The notes beneath the pieces were generated by a model. That model did no database searches. It was not told the origin of the DNA and worked only from the letters and a program-made list of their open reading frames with translations. The position numbers were made by a program, and so were the translations under genes. DNA of 64,000 nt, from positions 62,001-126,000 of the forward strand of contig NZ_JAGDYL010000005.1 of the NCBI RefSeq assembly GCF_017565705.1, written 5' to 3'. The DNA is from Leucobacter ruminantium (lineage in GTDB: Bacteria; Actinomycetota; Actinomycetes; Actinomycetales; Microbacteriaceae). Below are positions 32,805-42,278 of the stretch, piece by piece (position 1 is the first letter of the stretch; each line of letters opens with the position of its first letter).

Positions 32805-34250
32805 TCAGCGGCTGCCCGCGGGCTCCGGATCCTTGATCTCATCGGCCGAGGGGCCAGAGGCCGTGTCATCGGTGAGATCGGCCTCGGTCTCGACATCCGT
32901 GTTGTCGAAGGCCTGGCCCTTCCGCGGCGCATTGTAGAGGCTCTCGTCGAGGATCCCTTCGCGCTTCGCGACGATCGCGGGCACGAGCGCCTGGCCCGCG
33001 ACGTTCACCGCGGTGCGACCCATGTCGATGATCGGGTCGACGGCGAGCAGCAGGCCGACGCCCTCGAGGGGCAGGCCGAGCGTCGACAGCGTCAGCGTGA
33101 GCATGACGGTCGCACCGGTGGTGCCCGCTGTCGCGGCAGAGCCGACGACCGAGACGATCACGATGAGCAGGTACTGCACGATCGTGAGATCGATGCCGAA
33201 GAACTGGGCGATGAAGATCGCGGCCACGGCCGGGTAGACCGCGGCGCAGCCGTCCATCTTGGTGGTCGCGCCGAGCGGCACCGCGAACGAGGCGTAACCG
33301 CGGGGCACTCCCAGGTTGCGCTCGGTGACTCGCTGGGTGAGCGGCAGTGTGCCGATCGACGAGCGGCTCACGAAGCCGAGCTGCACCGCGGGCCACACGC
33401 CCGAGAAGTACTGCTTGATCGAGAGGCCGTGGGTCTTGACGAGCACCGGGTAGACCACGAACAGCACGAGGGCGAGGCCGAGGTAGAGCACCGCAACGAA
33501 CCAGGTGAGGGATCCCATCTTGTTCCAGCCGTACTCGGCGACGGCGTTGCCGATGAGGCCGATCGTGCCGATCGGCGCGACGCGGATGATCCACCACAGC
33601 ACCTTCTGGATGATCGCGAGCGCCGACTCGGTCAGCTTGATGAACGGCTCGGCCTTCTCCCCGATCTTGAGAGCCGCGATACCGACGGCCGCGGAGATCA
33701 CGATGATCTGCAGCACGTTGAAGCTCGCGCTCGCGTCGAGCGCTCCGCTCTCGGCGTCGACGCCTCCGCTCACGCCGAGGCCCAGGAAGTTCGCCGGGAC
33801 GAGGCCGATGAGGAAGTTCCACCAGGTGCCGACGCTGGAGGGGTCCTCCGGCTTGAGCTCGGTCTGCGACGCGGCGGATCCGGGCTGGAAGAGCACGCCG
33901 AGTGCGATGCCGATGGTCACGGAGATGAGCGCGGTGATCGCGAACCACAGCAGGGTCTGGCCGGCGAGGCGGGCCGCGTTGGTCACCTTGCGGAGACCGA
34001 CGATGCTCGACACGATGGCCGTGAAGATGAGGGGCACGACCGCGGCGCGCAGCAGCTTGACGTAGCTGTCGCCGATGGTGGCCAGGGTTGCGTGGAGGCC
34101 GTTCGGGTTGCCCTCGGCGTCGGGGCCGAGCTGCATTGCGATCCCTCCGAGCACGAGGCCGAGCACGAGGGCCGCGAGGATCTGCCACCCGAAGGAGGTC
34201 ATCCAGCGGGGGAGGCGGCGCCGCGCGGGGGCAGCCGTGGTGGTTGACAC
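32805..34250 (-). CDS. dicarboxylate/amino acid:cation symporter (DAACS family)
   Basis: 481 aa. The GTG at 34250 is preferred because AAAGGA lies 9 bases before it; an ATG six codons further upstream overlaps that site. The protein has eight membrane helices and two re-entrant hairpins: the SSIGTLPLTQRVTE serine-rich hairpin and AVPLGATTKMDGCAAVYP, with VVGSAATAGTTGATVML for the second hairpin and DPIIDMGRTAVNV in the last helix. It imports C4-dicarboxylates or acidic amino acids with Na+ or H+. An acidic, hydrophilic tail of about 60 residues ends the protein. The gene has a long 5' leader and flanking hairpins. Confidence 0.9.
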   Translation of the reverse strand: MSTTTAAPARRRLPRWMTSFGWQILAALVLGLVLGGIAMQLGPDAEGNPNGLHATLATIGDSYVKLLRAAVVPLIFTAIVSSIVGLRKVTNAARLAGQTLLWFAITALISVTIGIALGVLFQPGSAASQTELKPEDPSSVGTWWNFLIGLVPANFLGLGVSGGVDAESGALDASASFNVLQIIVISAAVGIAALKIGEKAEPFIKLTESALAIIQKVLWWIIRVAPIGTIGLIGNAVAEYGWNKMGSLTWFVAVLYLGLALVLFVVYPVLVKTHGLSIKQYFSGVWPAVQLGFVSRSSIGTLPLTQRVTERNLGVPRGYASFAVPLGATTKMDGCAAVYPAVAAIFIAQFFGIDLTIVQYLLIVIVSVVGSAATAGTTGATVMLTLTLSTLGLPLEGVGLLLAVDPIIDMGRTAVNVAGQALVPAIVAKREGILDESLYNAPRKGQAFDNTDVETEADLTDDTASGPSADEIKDPEPAGSR

Positions 34251-34458
34251 GTCGATAATTCCTTTCATTGCCGATGCACGAGGTGATGCATGGGCGTGGG
34301 GCGACGGTCCGACGGCGCGGGGCAGCGCTTGCGCCCCGTACCGCGGGGCCGCAATGCGCCCGAGCCATCGACGAGTGTAACAACTATTCGTCGAAGTTAT
34401 TTCACACATTGCATTCTGTTTCATCTCGACAGGGATCCGCCTGGCTCGGCCCCTCACT
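34251..34458 (-). promoter_or_regulatory. long upstream leader of the symporter gene
   Basis: About 200 bases separate the GTG from the nearest upstream gene's hairpin. A GC hairpin (GGGGC, then 12-13 nt, then GCCCC near 34318-34339) and a small dyad around ATGCA/TGCAT (34272-34290) could fold in the mRNA leader. An AT-rich island at 34378-34430 probably holds the promoter for the minus strand (TACACT on that strand as a possible -10). No known riboswitch was recognised. Confidence 0.35.
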
Positions 34459-34519
34459 CTCAAGGGGGCGCATTCGGGGGTTTCCGGGGTGCTGAAACCC
34501 CCGAACGCGACCCCTTGAG
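34459..34519. terminator. 25-bp near-perfect inverted repeat upstream of yajQ
   Basis: Arms at 34459-34483 and 34495-34519 match at 23 of 25 positions, with an 11-nt loop (CCGGGGTGCTG). It lies between divergent genes, 48 bases before the YajQ start, so it does not end either gene. Like the stem at 5593 it may be a dispersed intergenic hairpin. Confidence 0.55.
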
Positions 34520-34566
34520 GGTCGGAGCGAAGGCGCGCCGCCGCGCCCGCCGGTTAGACTGGCCGC

Positions 34567-35055
34567 ATGGCTGATTCTTCGTTTGACGTGGTGAGCAAGG
34601 TCGACTCGATGGAGGTCGAGAACGCGGTCAACCAGGCCCGCAAGGAGGTCGAGCAGCGCTACGACTTCAAGGGCGTGGGCGCCGACGTGTCGCTGTCGGG
34701 TGAGAGCATCCTCATCAAGGCCAACACCGAGGAGCGCGCGAAGGCCGTGCTCGACGTGCTGCAGTCGAAGTTCATCAAGCGCGGACTCTCGCTCAAGGCG
34801 CTCGACAGCGGCGAGCCCTACGCGAGCGGCAAGGAGTACCGCATCGAGTCGAAGCTCAAGGAGGGCATCGACCAGGCGACCGCGAAGAAGCTGAACAAGC
34901 TCATCCGCGACGAGGGCCCGAAGAGCGTGAAGTCGCAGATCCAGGGCGATGAGCTGCGCGTCTCCTCGAAGAGCCGCGACGACCTGCAGGAGACGATCGC
35001 GCTGCTCAAGGGCGCCGATGTCGATGTGGCCCTGCAGTTCGTGAACTTCCGCTAG
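34567..35055 (+). CDS. yajQ: YajQ family nucleotide-binding protein
   Basis: 162 aa, the standard length. The family start [20 protein letters not shown] and the end [12 protein letters not shown] are intact, and two ferredoxin-like repeats fill the protein. YajQ homologues bind nucleotides, including cyclic di-GMP in some proteobacteria, and RNA; the role in actinobacteria is not defined. The ATG lies downstream of a -10-like TAGACT at 34554-34559 with only about 7 bases between, which suggests a leaderless or nearly leaderless mRNA. Confidence 0.9.
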   Translation: MADSSFDVVSKVDSMEVENAVNQARKEVEQRYDFKGVGADVSLSGESILIKANTEERAKAVLDVLQSKFIKRGLSLKALDSGEPYASGKEYRIESKLKEGIDQATAKKLNKLIRDEGPKSVKSQIQGDELRVSSKSRDDLQETIALLKGADVDVALQFVNFR

Positions 35056-35110
35056 CGGCGTTCGCGGCGCTTCCGAAAGGGATCCGCCCCGCCGCAATAG
35101 ACTGGTCGCC

Positions 35111-35524
35111 ATGATCGGCGAGAACCTGCTCGGCCCCGAGCCCACCCTCCTGTCCGAAGAGCCCGAGGTGGCGGCCGCGCTCGCCGCCGGGCGCGATCCC
35201 GAGAGCGTGGTGCGCGAGCACCCCGAGTCGCCCGCGGCTTGGGCGGCGCTGGCCGACCGGGCCGACGCCGAGGGTCGGGAGATCGAGGCCTACGCCTTCG
35301 CCCGGGTCGGCTACCATCGCGGTCTCGACGCGCTGCGCAAGGCCGGCTGGCGCGGTGCCGGACCGGTGCCCTGGTCGCACGAGCCCAACCGCGGCGTGCT
35401 GCGCGCGCTCTACGCGCTGCGCAGGGCCGCCGTGTCGATCGGCGAGCAGACGGAGGTGGAGCGCCTCACCGAGTTCCTGACCGGGGCCGATCCCTCGGCC
35501 ATCGCCGCGATCGAGGCCCGGTAG
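35111..35524 (+). CDS. DUF3151 family protein
   Basis: 137 aa. The beginning MIGENLLGPEPTLLSE and the core YAFARVGYHRGLDALRKAGW match DUF3151, an actinobacteria-restricted family of unknown function normally found just before purA, as here. It is probably cytoplasmic and all-helical (TPR-like). A TAGACT -10-like box at 35098-35103 is only 7 bases before the ATG, again suggesting a leaderless transcript. It ends 42 bp before purA. Confidence 0.85.
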   Translation: MIGENLLGPEPTLLSEEPEVAAALAAGRDPESVVREHPESPAAWAALADRADAEGREIEAYAFARVGYHRGLDALRKAGWRGAGPVPWSHEPNRGVLRALYALRRAAVSIGEQTEVERLTEFLTGADPSAIAAIEAR

Positions 35525-35566
35525 ACTGGGCCGGTATCTGCCACAGCTGCAAAGGAAGGGGCTGCA

Positions 35567-36853
35567 ATGCCCGCAGTGCTCATCACCGGCGCCCAGTGGG
35601 GCGACGAAGGGAAGGGACGAGCGACCGATCTGCTCGGCAGCCGCGTCGAGTACGTGGTCAAGTTCAACGGCGGCAACAACGCGGGCCACACGGTCGTGGT
35701 CGGCGATGAGAAGTACGCGCTGCACCTGCTCCCCTCCGGCATCCTGACCCCCGGCGTCGTGCCCGTGATCGGCAACGGCGTCGTGGTCGACCTGGGCGTG
35801 CTGAAGCAGGAGCTCGACGCCCTGTCGAGCCGCGGCGTCGACGTGTCGAAGCTCAAGGTCAGCGCCAACGCGCACGTCATCACGGCCTACCACCGCACTC
35901 TCGACAAGGTCACGGAGCGCTTCCTCGGCAAGCGGCAGATCGGCACGACGGGGCGAGGGATCGGCCCGGCCTACGCCGACAAGATCAACCGCGTCGGCAT
36001 CCGCATCCAGGATCTGTTCGACGAGAGCATCCTGCGTCAGAAGGTCGAGGCGGCGCTCGAGTTCAAGAACCAGGTGCTCGTCAAGATCTACAATCGTCGG
36101 GCCATCGAGCCCGACGAGGTGATCGACGATCTGCTGAGCTTCCGCGAGATGCTCGAGCCGATGGTGTGCGACACGGGGCTGCTGCTGCACGAGGCGATGG
36201 AGGCCGGCAAGACGGTGCTCTTCGAGGCCGGCCAGGCCACGATGCTCGACATCGATCACGGCACCTATCCCTTCGTCACGTCGTCGAACGCGACCGCGGG
36301 CGGTGCCTCGACGGGTTCCGGGCTGCCCCCGCACCAGCTCGACCGCATCATCTCGGTGGTCAAGGCCTACACGACGCGCGTCGGCGCCGGGCCGTTCCCG
36401 ACCGAGCTGTTCGACGAGTCGGGCGAGCACCTCGCGCAGGTGGGGCACGAGTTCGGCACCACCACGGGTCGCCCCCGCCGATGCGGTTGGTACGACGCCC
36501 CGATCGCGCGCTATGCGGCGCGCATCAACGGCGTCACCGACTTCGTGCTCACCAAGCTCGACGTGCTGTCGGGGCTCGAGACGATCCCGGTCTGCGTCGC
36601 CTACGACGTGAACGGCGTGCGGCACGACGAGATGCCCGTCAACCAGAGCGACTTCCATCACGCGAAGCCGATCTACGAGGAGTTCCCCGGCTGGTCCGAA
36701 GACATCTCGGGCGCGCGCCGCTTCGAAGACCTGCCGAAGAACGCCCAGGACTACATCCTCGCCCTCGAAGCCATGAGCGGCGCCCGCATCTCCGCGATCG
36801 GCGTCGGCCCCGAGCGCGAGCAGGTCGTCGTGCGCCACGATCTGCTCGACTGA
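35567..36853 (+). CDS. purA: adenylosuccinate synthetase
   Basis: 428 aa, full length. The N-terminal GTP-binding loop is [14 protein letters not shown]; the switch segment [13 protein letters not shown], the IMP/Asp-binding [14 protein letters not shown] and the guanine-binding TKLDVL follow in order. It converts IMP, aspartate and GTP to adenylosuccinate, the first committed step to AMP. AAGGAAGGGG precedes the ATG at good spacing. It lies between the DUF3151 gene and chorismate mutase, 10 bp upstream of the latter. Confidence 0.97.
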   Translation: MPAVLITGAQWGDEGKGRATDLLGSRVEYVVKFNGGNNAGHTVVVGDEKYALHLLPSGILTPGVVPVIGNGVVVDLGVLKQELDALSSRGVDVSKLKVSANAHVITAYHRTLDKVTERFLGKRQIGTTGRGIGPAYADKINRVGIRIQDLFDESILRQKVEAALEFKNQVLVKIYNRRAIEPDEVIDDLLSFREMLEPMVCDTGLLLHEAMEAGKTVLFEAGQATMLDIDHGTYPFVTSSNATAGGASTGSGLPPHQLDRIISVVKAYTTRVGAGPFPTELFDESGEHLAQVGHEFGTTTGRPRRCGWYDAPIARYAARINGVTDFVLTKLDVLSGLETIPVCVAYDVNGVRHDEMPVNQSDFHHAKPIYEEFPGWSEDISGARRFEDLPKNAQDYILALEAMSGARISAIGVGPEREQVVVRHDLLD

Positions 36854-36863
36854 GGCGGCCGAC

Positions 36864-37169
36864 ATGAGCGAACTCGTTCCGCAGCAGCGCCTCGAGCAGC
36901 TGCGCTCCAGCATCGACAACATCGACGCGGCGCTGATCCACATGCTCGCGGAGCGCTTCAGGTGCACGCAGGAGGTCGGCAGGCTGAAGGCAGAGCACGA
37001 TATGCCGGCCTCGGATCCGGCGCGCGAGGCGCGGCAGACCGCCCGCCTGCGCGCGTTGGCCGAGGAGGCCCACCTCGATCCCGAGTTCGCCGAGAAGTGG
37101 TTCAACTTCGTCGTCGCCGAGGTGATCCACCACCACACCGAGATCGCGGCGGGGGCGAGCGAGGCCTGA
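36864..37169 (+). CDS. chorismate mutase, AroQ fold
   Basis: 101 aa, a single AroQ domain: three helices with LRSSIDNIDAALIHMLAERF, the basic CTQEVGRLKAEHDMPASDPA loop and the C-terminal helix. Arg and Lys residues for chorismate carboxylates are present. It rearranges chorismate to prephenate for Phe/Tyr synthesis, and actinobacterial forms are often activated by binding DAHP synthase. It starts 10 bp after purA and is probably co-transcribed with it. Confidence 0.9.
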   Translation: MSELVPQQRLEQLRSSIDNIDAALIHMLAERFRCTQEVGRLKAEHDMPASDPAREARQTARLRALAEEAHLDPEFAEKWFNFVVAEVIHHHTEIAAGASEA

Positions 37170-37241
37170 GCGGCGGTCGCCGAGCTCGCCGTGGGATGCG
37201 ACGCGAGGGATCTGCCGTGCGCCGAGGTGGAAGCGACTGGA

Positions 37242-37271
37242 CATTCATTCGAACATATGTTCGAATGAATG
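37242..37271. promoter_or_regulatory. LexA (SOS) box, 30-bp perfect palindrome
   Basis: The core TCGAACATATGTTCGA (37249-37264) is a perfect actinobacterial SOS box (TCGAAC-N4-GTTCGA). Symmetry continues outwards through CATTCAT/ATGAATG to 30 bp. It ends one base before the GTG of the radical SAM gene. The internal TATGTT (37256-37261) can serve as -10, which would start the transcript within a few bases of the GTG and let LexA cover the promoter fully. Confidence 0.9.
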
Positions 37272-37272
37272 C

Positions 37273-38328
37273 GTGAGGTGGAGCGGGCAGGAAGTGGGTG
37301 CCGAGAGCGCGGATAACGCGCTGCCCGGGCTCGGAATCTCCGAGCTCGCCGCCATGCCGGGGCACCTTCGCAGCGTGCGCTCGCCGGAGTTCGCCGGACT
37401 CGTCTTCCACGAGGTCATCGCGAAGAGCGCGCTGAACCGTGTGCCGGGGCAGTCGTCGATGCCGTTCTCCTGGACCATCAACCCCTATCGCGGATGCTCT
37501 CATGCATGTGTGTACTGCTTCGCCCGCGGCTCGCACCGGTATCTCGATCTCGACGCAGGCCGCGACTTCGACTCGCAGATCGTCGTGAAGGTCAACGTCG
37601 CCGAGGTGCTCGGCCGGGAGCTCGCGCGCCCGTCGTGGCAGCGCGATACCGTCGCACTCGGCACCAACACCGATCCCTACCAGCGGGCGGAGGGCAGGTA
37701 TCGGCTCATGCCGGGCGTGATCGAAGCCCTCGCCCGGGCCTCGACGCCGCTGTCGATCCTCACGAAGGGAACCCTGCTGCGGCGCGATCTGCCGGTGCTC
37801 GCCGAGGCCGCGAAGCGGGCGCCGGTCGAGCTGGCCATGTCGATCGCGGTGAGGGATCACGAACTGCAGCAGTCGATCGAGCCCGGAACGCCCACGACCC
37901 GGGCGAGGCTGGCGACGATCGCCGCGGCGAGGGACGCCGGCTTCGAACCCGATGTATTCCTCATGCCGGTGCTGCCCTACCTCACCGACTCTGTCGCACA
38001 CCTCGACCCGCTGCTGCGAGACATCCGCGACGCGGGCGCGCGCTCCGTGATGTACGGGCCGCTGCACCTGCGCGCGCACGTGAAGCCGTGGTTCTTCGAG
38101 TGGCTCAAGGGCGAGCACCCCGAACTGCTGCCGCGGTACCGGGCGCTCTACCGCGGCAGCTCCAGCCGAGCCGCACAGGCCTACCGGATGGAACTCGCCG
38201 CCCGCATCCGCCCGCTCATCAGGCGATACGGCCTCGAATGGGGCGGCGCGCGGCGCGCGGTAGCGCCGCCCGCCAGTGAAACCGTCGCGGCTGCGGCGCC
38301 GGGGGATCCCTCGCCCACACTCTTCTGA
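37273..38328 (+). CDS. Rv2578c-family radical SAM protein, LexA-controlled
   Basis: 351 aa. The radical SAM cluster motif is CSHACVYC (CX3CX2C), preceded by the family block NPYRGCSH and followed by ALGTNTDPYQRAEGRYRL. The conserved MRWSGQ N-terminus fixes the GTG at 37273. The family resembles spore-photoproduct-lyase-type radical SAM proteins and is part of the SOS regulon in Mycobacterium tuberculosis, which fits the LexA box directly before it. A DNA-repair-linked function is likely; the reaction is unknown. No Shine-Dalgarno site fits in front of the GTG. The C-terminal PGDPSPTLF is encoded by a genome-repeat copy. Confidence 0.88.
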   Translation: MRWSGQEVGAESADNALPGLGISELAAMPGHLRSVRSPEFAGLVFHEVIAKSALNRVPGQSSMPFSWTINPYRGCSHACVYCFARGSHRYLDLDAGRDFDSQIVVKVNVAEVLGRELARPSWQRDTVALGTNTDPYQRAEGRYRLMPGVIEALARASTPLSILTKGTLLRRDLPVLAEAAKRAPVELAMSIAVRDHELQQSIEPGTPTTRARLATIAAARDAGFEPDVFLMPVLPYLTDSVAHLDPLLRDIRDAGARSVMYGPLHLRAHVKPWFFEWLKGEHPELLPRYRALYRGSSSRAAQAYRMELAARIRPLIRRYGLEWGGARRAVAPPASETVAAAAPGDPSPTLF

Positions 38329-38549
38329 GCAGAACGCCGGGACCGGGCGGGCCGATCGGCACCGCAGAGCGACATGGGTGGGATCTTCGCTCGGAACGGG
38401 TGGGATTTGCCGTCCCCGGCTCCTCATCGTCGTCTCCCGATGGTTTTGTGTACCTTCGGGCCTTGCTGCGACTCTCGGGGGAGAGGAGCGCCGAGGCCGG
38501 AGGGACTGGCGTGCCGACGCGCGCCGAGACAAGCAGAGGGGGAACTCTG

Positions 38550-41500
38550 ATGACATTCGGTTCGAGGAGCGGGGGTGCGCGCCGACCCGGCTTCGGCAGG
38601 CGCATCCTCGCCGTGATATCGGCGCTCGCGCTGGGGCTCGGCGCCCTGGTCGCGGGGGCCACTGCGGCTCAGGCGGCGACGCCCGGCCTGAAGACGGTGC
38701 TGCTCTACCAGGGCAACCCGGTGACCGAGGGGCAGGTGATTCCCGAGGGTGCACAGCTCACGCTGCGCGTGCAGTACAGCAACTCGGAGGCGCCGATCGC
38801 GGGCACCTCCCACACCGTCGAGCTCGGAAGCAATGTGACGCTCGGCGCACCGCCAGCAGGGGCCACCGGCGTCTCGAACTTCATGGCGAACGGCAACGCG
38901 GTGACCTTCACCTTCGCGGACCCCTGGCCCGCCGGTGTCAACCAGGGCGTGTTCGACCTGAACTTCACCGTCAACGGCGTCGACCAGACCACGCTCGAAG
39001 ACATCGAATTCAAGCTGAACGACGAATCCACGACGGTCAATGTCGTCGTTCGCAACGACGGCGACTCGCAGGAGAACGTCACCGAGGGCGTCGCCAAGTC
39101 TCGCGTCAGCCCGGGCAACCTCAACGGCTTCGTGCAGCGTGATGCGAACGGCAACTACACGGGGATCAGCCCGAGCATCATCGGCACACCGATCAACTAC
39201 CGGCTGACGGTGAACGTGCCCAAGGGCGAGACGCTGAACGATTACCGCATCGCGGATCAGCTGCCCGCGTACCTGAACTACGTGGACGGCTCTTTCACCT
39301 CGAGCCTGCGCACCTGGGACGAGAACGGCTGGAACCGGACGGACACGCCGCTGTCCGGTGCCACGACCCCTGCCGCATTCAACCCGACGGTGAACGCCGC
39401 CGAGCGCTCCTTCACCGGCACGATGGACCTCGTCGGCCCCGCCGTGCTCACGATCGACTACCGTGCGACGGTGGCGAACGAGGCCGACCGGGTGGCGCTC
39501 GAGGAGGCGCTGCGCGCGAAGTACGAAGAGCGCAACGGTGCGGCGGGCAACTACACGCTGAACCTCGACAACACGGCGACCTTCGGCCCCGACGACACCC
39601 GCAAGCGCGACGCGCGCATCTCGATCACCGGCAATACCCCCGGCCCCTGCATCGTTGGCTGCGGCGGCACCACGGGCTTCGGGAAGGGCGTCGACTGGGA
39701 CGCGCCCAGCTATGAGCGCGAGTTCATCACCGCCGAGGACGGCACGATCGTCAACGCGGCGGGCGCCCCCGAGCCCGCGGACCTGACCTACAGCTTCCGT
39801 GCGAACCTGACCGGCTTCGATGGGCGCACCCCGAACTACGAGCTCAATCGCAACGTGGTGCTCGTGGACACGCTGCCCGCGAACGCGGCCGTCACCTGGA
39901 ACACCGGGGCGGCACCGTTCATCGCGGTCACCGAGGGTACCCTCCCGCTGACCGCGGGCGGCGCCTGCACGGCGGATCAGGCCGACTTCGGCACCAACAC
40001 GACCGCAGGCACCTACTGCGTCAGCGCAGACGGCAAGACGCTGATGGTCAACCTCGGCCAGAGCAATCAGACCAACGTGCTGATCGCGGCCAAGGCGAGT
40101 CTGACCTCGCTGGCCGGGTTGGCCCAGAACGGCGAGACCCCGATCCAGGGTGCGACGCGCTACATCCTGCCGAACCGGGCGAACTTCTACGTCAACGGCA
40201 ACCGGTACGACTCCGATCGTCCCGTCTACCCGATCGAGCTGCCCGCCGAGCGCGAGCAGGGCCTCAACGACCGCACCGCCTTCCTGAAGGCAGGGCCGGG
40301 CGAGGTCGTCGAGGTCGAGCCGGGCGAGACCGCGAAGGTCCCCTACACCTTCACGATCAACCCGGCGCGCACGGGCGTGGCCGCCGCCGACAGCCGCATC
40401 GTCGACGTCATCGACCACGACGTCTTCGACATGTCGGAGGCCTCCGACGTCGAGCTGCAGGTCGCCACCATCGGCGGCACGGACGTCACCCAGCACATCT
40501 CGATGACGTTGAACGACGACGGCAATCTCGTCATCCAGTTCACCGAGGCGGGCAAGGCCGCAGTCGCGAACCTGACCGGCAACCTCGTGATCCGCATCGG
40601 GCTGACCACGTGGGCGCTCGACGGCAAGGAGACGTTGGATCTGCACAACCGCGCCACGCTCTACGGCACCGGCGAGAACCCCGAGTACTGGTCGGAAGAC
40701 GACCAGGAGGCCACGTCGTACGGCGACGAGGCCGAGGTGCGGAAGTTCATCTACGACCGCGGCCAGGCCGACTGGACGCCGACGCTGCGCGCCGCAGCCG
40801 ACGCCGACGGCAACCTGGTGCAGGAGCGCTACGTCTACCGCGTCGACGTCATCGCCCGCGGCAGCTTCGGCGGGGTGCAGATCATCGACGTCGTCGACGA
40901 GCTGCCGGGCGCCGTGGAGTTCGTCGGCTTCGTGACCGAGGCCAACGCCCCGACCGCCGCAGACCCCGCGGACGGCCCGGTCGACATCGGCAACGGGCTG
41001 AACGCGAGCTACGCGAACGGCGAGGTGACGATCCATCAGGCCTCGGGCACCTTCCCCGAGGGCGGCCGTTCGTCGGTCTACTTCGCCGTGGACGTCACCG
41101 ACGGCAAGCTGCCGATCGTGAACGCGATCGGCGATGTCGAGGCGACGATCGTGCCGGTCGGACCGGCGTCGGTCGACATCGAGAAGTGGACGACCGAGGA
41201 GAACAGCCCCGGCCCGCAGTACGACGAGGAGACCGGCGCCCTGCTGAACGACGGCTACCTCGGCGATTTCGATGTCGCTCCCGGCAAGGGGCTGAAGGCC
41301 GGCTCGCCGCAGCAGATCAACTTCACCGTCTCGAACGACGGCCCCGATGATCTGCGCGACGTCACGGTCAGCGACCGCACCGTCTCGGGCGCCGCGATCG
41401 AGGATCTCGTCTGCACCTTCCCCGACGGAACGACGGGCACGCCCGACGCCGACGGCAAGGTCGTCTGGGCCGGCGGCATCCTGCTGCCGGGCGTGCAGTT

Positions 41501-42203
41501 CAGCTGCACCGGCACCCTGCCCGCGCTCGAGTCGGGTCAGGCCCACTCCGATACCGCTCGTGTCGACGCAGTCGGCGTGGTGACCGGCCTCGAGGTGAAC
41601 GATGAGGACGACTGGAACGGCTACGTCCCGGTGCCGAGCATCGACATCGAGAAGTGGACCGACGAGGGCGAGGAGCCCGAGTACGACGAGACGGGCAAGC
41701 TGCTGAACGACGGCTTCGAGGGCGACTTCGACGAGGCGCCGGGCAAGAAGCTGTCGGCCGGCAAGGAGCAGCAGATCCGTTTCACCGTCTCGAACGACGG
41801 CGGCGAGGATCTGGTCGGCATCGTCATCAGCGACAAGCTGATCGGCGGCAAGGGCGAGGTCGAGAACCTCGTCTGCACCTTCCCCGATGAGTCGAAGGGC
41901 CTCGAATGGGACGGCCCCTTCGCGGTGGGCGAGCAGTTCGAGTGCACGGGCACGCTGCCCGCACTCGGCGACAGCGCGACCCATGCCGACCGTGTGACGG
42001 TCGACGGCGTGGGCGCGGTGTCCGGTGTCGCGGTGAACGACGCCGACGAGTGGCACGGCACCACCCCGAAGCCCGTGCTGACGGTCGCCGGCCTGGCGGT
42101 CACCGGTGGCCAGCTCGGCGGCATCATCGCGGCGGCGCTCCTGCTGCTCGGCCTCGGCGGCGCGGCGATCGTGCTGCAGCGTCGACGGGCGCAGCAGGCG
42201 TAG
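38550..42203 (+). CDS. LAxTG-anchored surface protein with fimbrial-isopeptide/DUF11-type repeats (1217 aa)
   Basis: The ATG at 38550 follows a GAGGGGG tract. Residues 1-42 form a signal peptide ending AAQAA. The body is beta-rich with domains of isopeptide-forming fimbrial or DUF11 character (VDTLPANAAVTWNTG, VDVIDHDVFDMSEA). Two tandem repeats of about 140 residues close it (DNA about 41170-41635 and 41636-42070), each beginning SIDIEKWT and containing QIxFTVSNDG. The end has LAVTGG, a hydrophobic helix and QRRRAQQA, a class E sortase signal. It is exported and bound to the cell wall, probably as an adhesin. It contains no genome-repeat copy, unlike its neighbours, hinting at a separate history. 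Confidence 0.85.
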   Translation: MTFGSRSGGARRPGFGRRILAVISALALGLGALVAGATAAQAATPGLKTVLLYQGNPVTEGQVIPEGAQLTLRVQYSNSEAPIAGTSHTVELGSNVTLGAPPAGATGVSNFMANGNAVTFTFADPWPAGVNQGVFDLNFTVNGVDQTTLEDIEFKLNDESTTVNVVVRNDGDSQENVTEGVAKSRVSPGNLNGFVQRDANGNYTGISPSIIGTPINYRLTVNVPKGETLNDYRIADQLPAYLNYVDGSFTSSLRTWDENGWNRTDTPLSGATTPAAFNPTVNAAERSFTGTMDLVGPAVLTIDYRATVANEADRVALEEALRAKYEERNGAAGNYTLNLDNTATFGPDDTRKRDARISITGNTPGPCIVGCGGTTGFGKGVDWDAPSYEREFITAEDGTIVNAAGAPEPADLTYSFRANLTGFDGRTPNYELNRNVVLVDTLPANAAVTWNTGAAPFIAVTEGTLPLTAGGACTADQADFGTNTTAGTYCVSADGKTLMVNLGQSNQTNVLIAAKASLTSLAGLAQNGETPIQGATRYILPNRANFYVNGNRYDSDRPVYPIELPAEREQGLNDRTAFLKAGPGEVVEVEPGETAKVPYTFTINPARTGVAAADSRIVDVIDHDVFDMSEASDVELQVATIGGTDVTQHISMTLNDDGNLVIQFTEAGKAAVANLTGNLVIRIGLTTWALDGKETLDLHNRATLYGTGENPEYWSEDDQEATSYGDEAEVRKFIYDRGQADWTPTLRAAADADGNLVQERYVYRVDVIARGSFGGVQIIDVVDELPGAVEFVGFVTEANAPTAADPADGPVDIGNGLNASYANGEVTIHQASGTFPEGGRSSVYFAVDVTDGKLPIVNAIGDVEATIVPVGPASVDIEKWTTEENSPGPQYDEETGALLNDGYLGDFDVAPGKGLKAGSPQQINFTVSNDGPDDLRDVTVSDRTVSGAAIEDLVCTFPDGTTGTPDADGKVVWAGGILLPGVQFSCTGTLPALESGQAHSDTARVDAVGVVTGLEVNDEDDWNGYVPVPSIDIEKWTDEGEEPEYDETGKLLNDGFEGDFDEAPGKKLSAGKEQQIRFTVSNDGGEDLVGIVISDKLIGGKGEVENLVCTFPDESKGLEWDGPFAVGEQFECTGTLPALGDSATHADRVTVDGVGAVSGVAVNDADEWHGTTPKPVLTVAGLAVTGGQLGGIIAAALLLLGLGGAAIVLQRRRAQQA

Positions 42204-42217
42204 CCCGCTGAGACACT

Positions 42218-42254
42218 GAAGGCCCGGTTCGGATGATCTCCGAGCCGGGCCTTC
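42218..42254 (+). terminator. 15-bp hairpin terminator after the 1217-aa surface protein
   Basis: GAAGGCCCGGTTCGG at 42218-42232 pairs with 42240-42254 with one G-T pair and a 7-nt loop. It begins 15 bases after the stop codon and can also serve the convergent gene at 42279. Confidence 0.8.
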
Positions 42255-42278
42255 GGCGTGCGGGAGGAGGGGGTTCGC

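Noticed and set aside
38424-42056. A 1210-codon open frame on the minus strand opposite the 1217-aa surface gene
   Set aside because: It is the mirror of a high-GC coding frame. Its translation is low-complexity Arg/Ala/Val/Asp with no domains or signal, while the plus-strand frame has signal peptide, repeats and a sorting signal.
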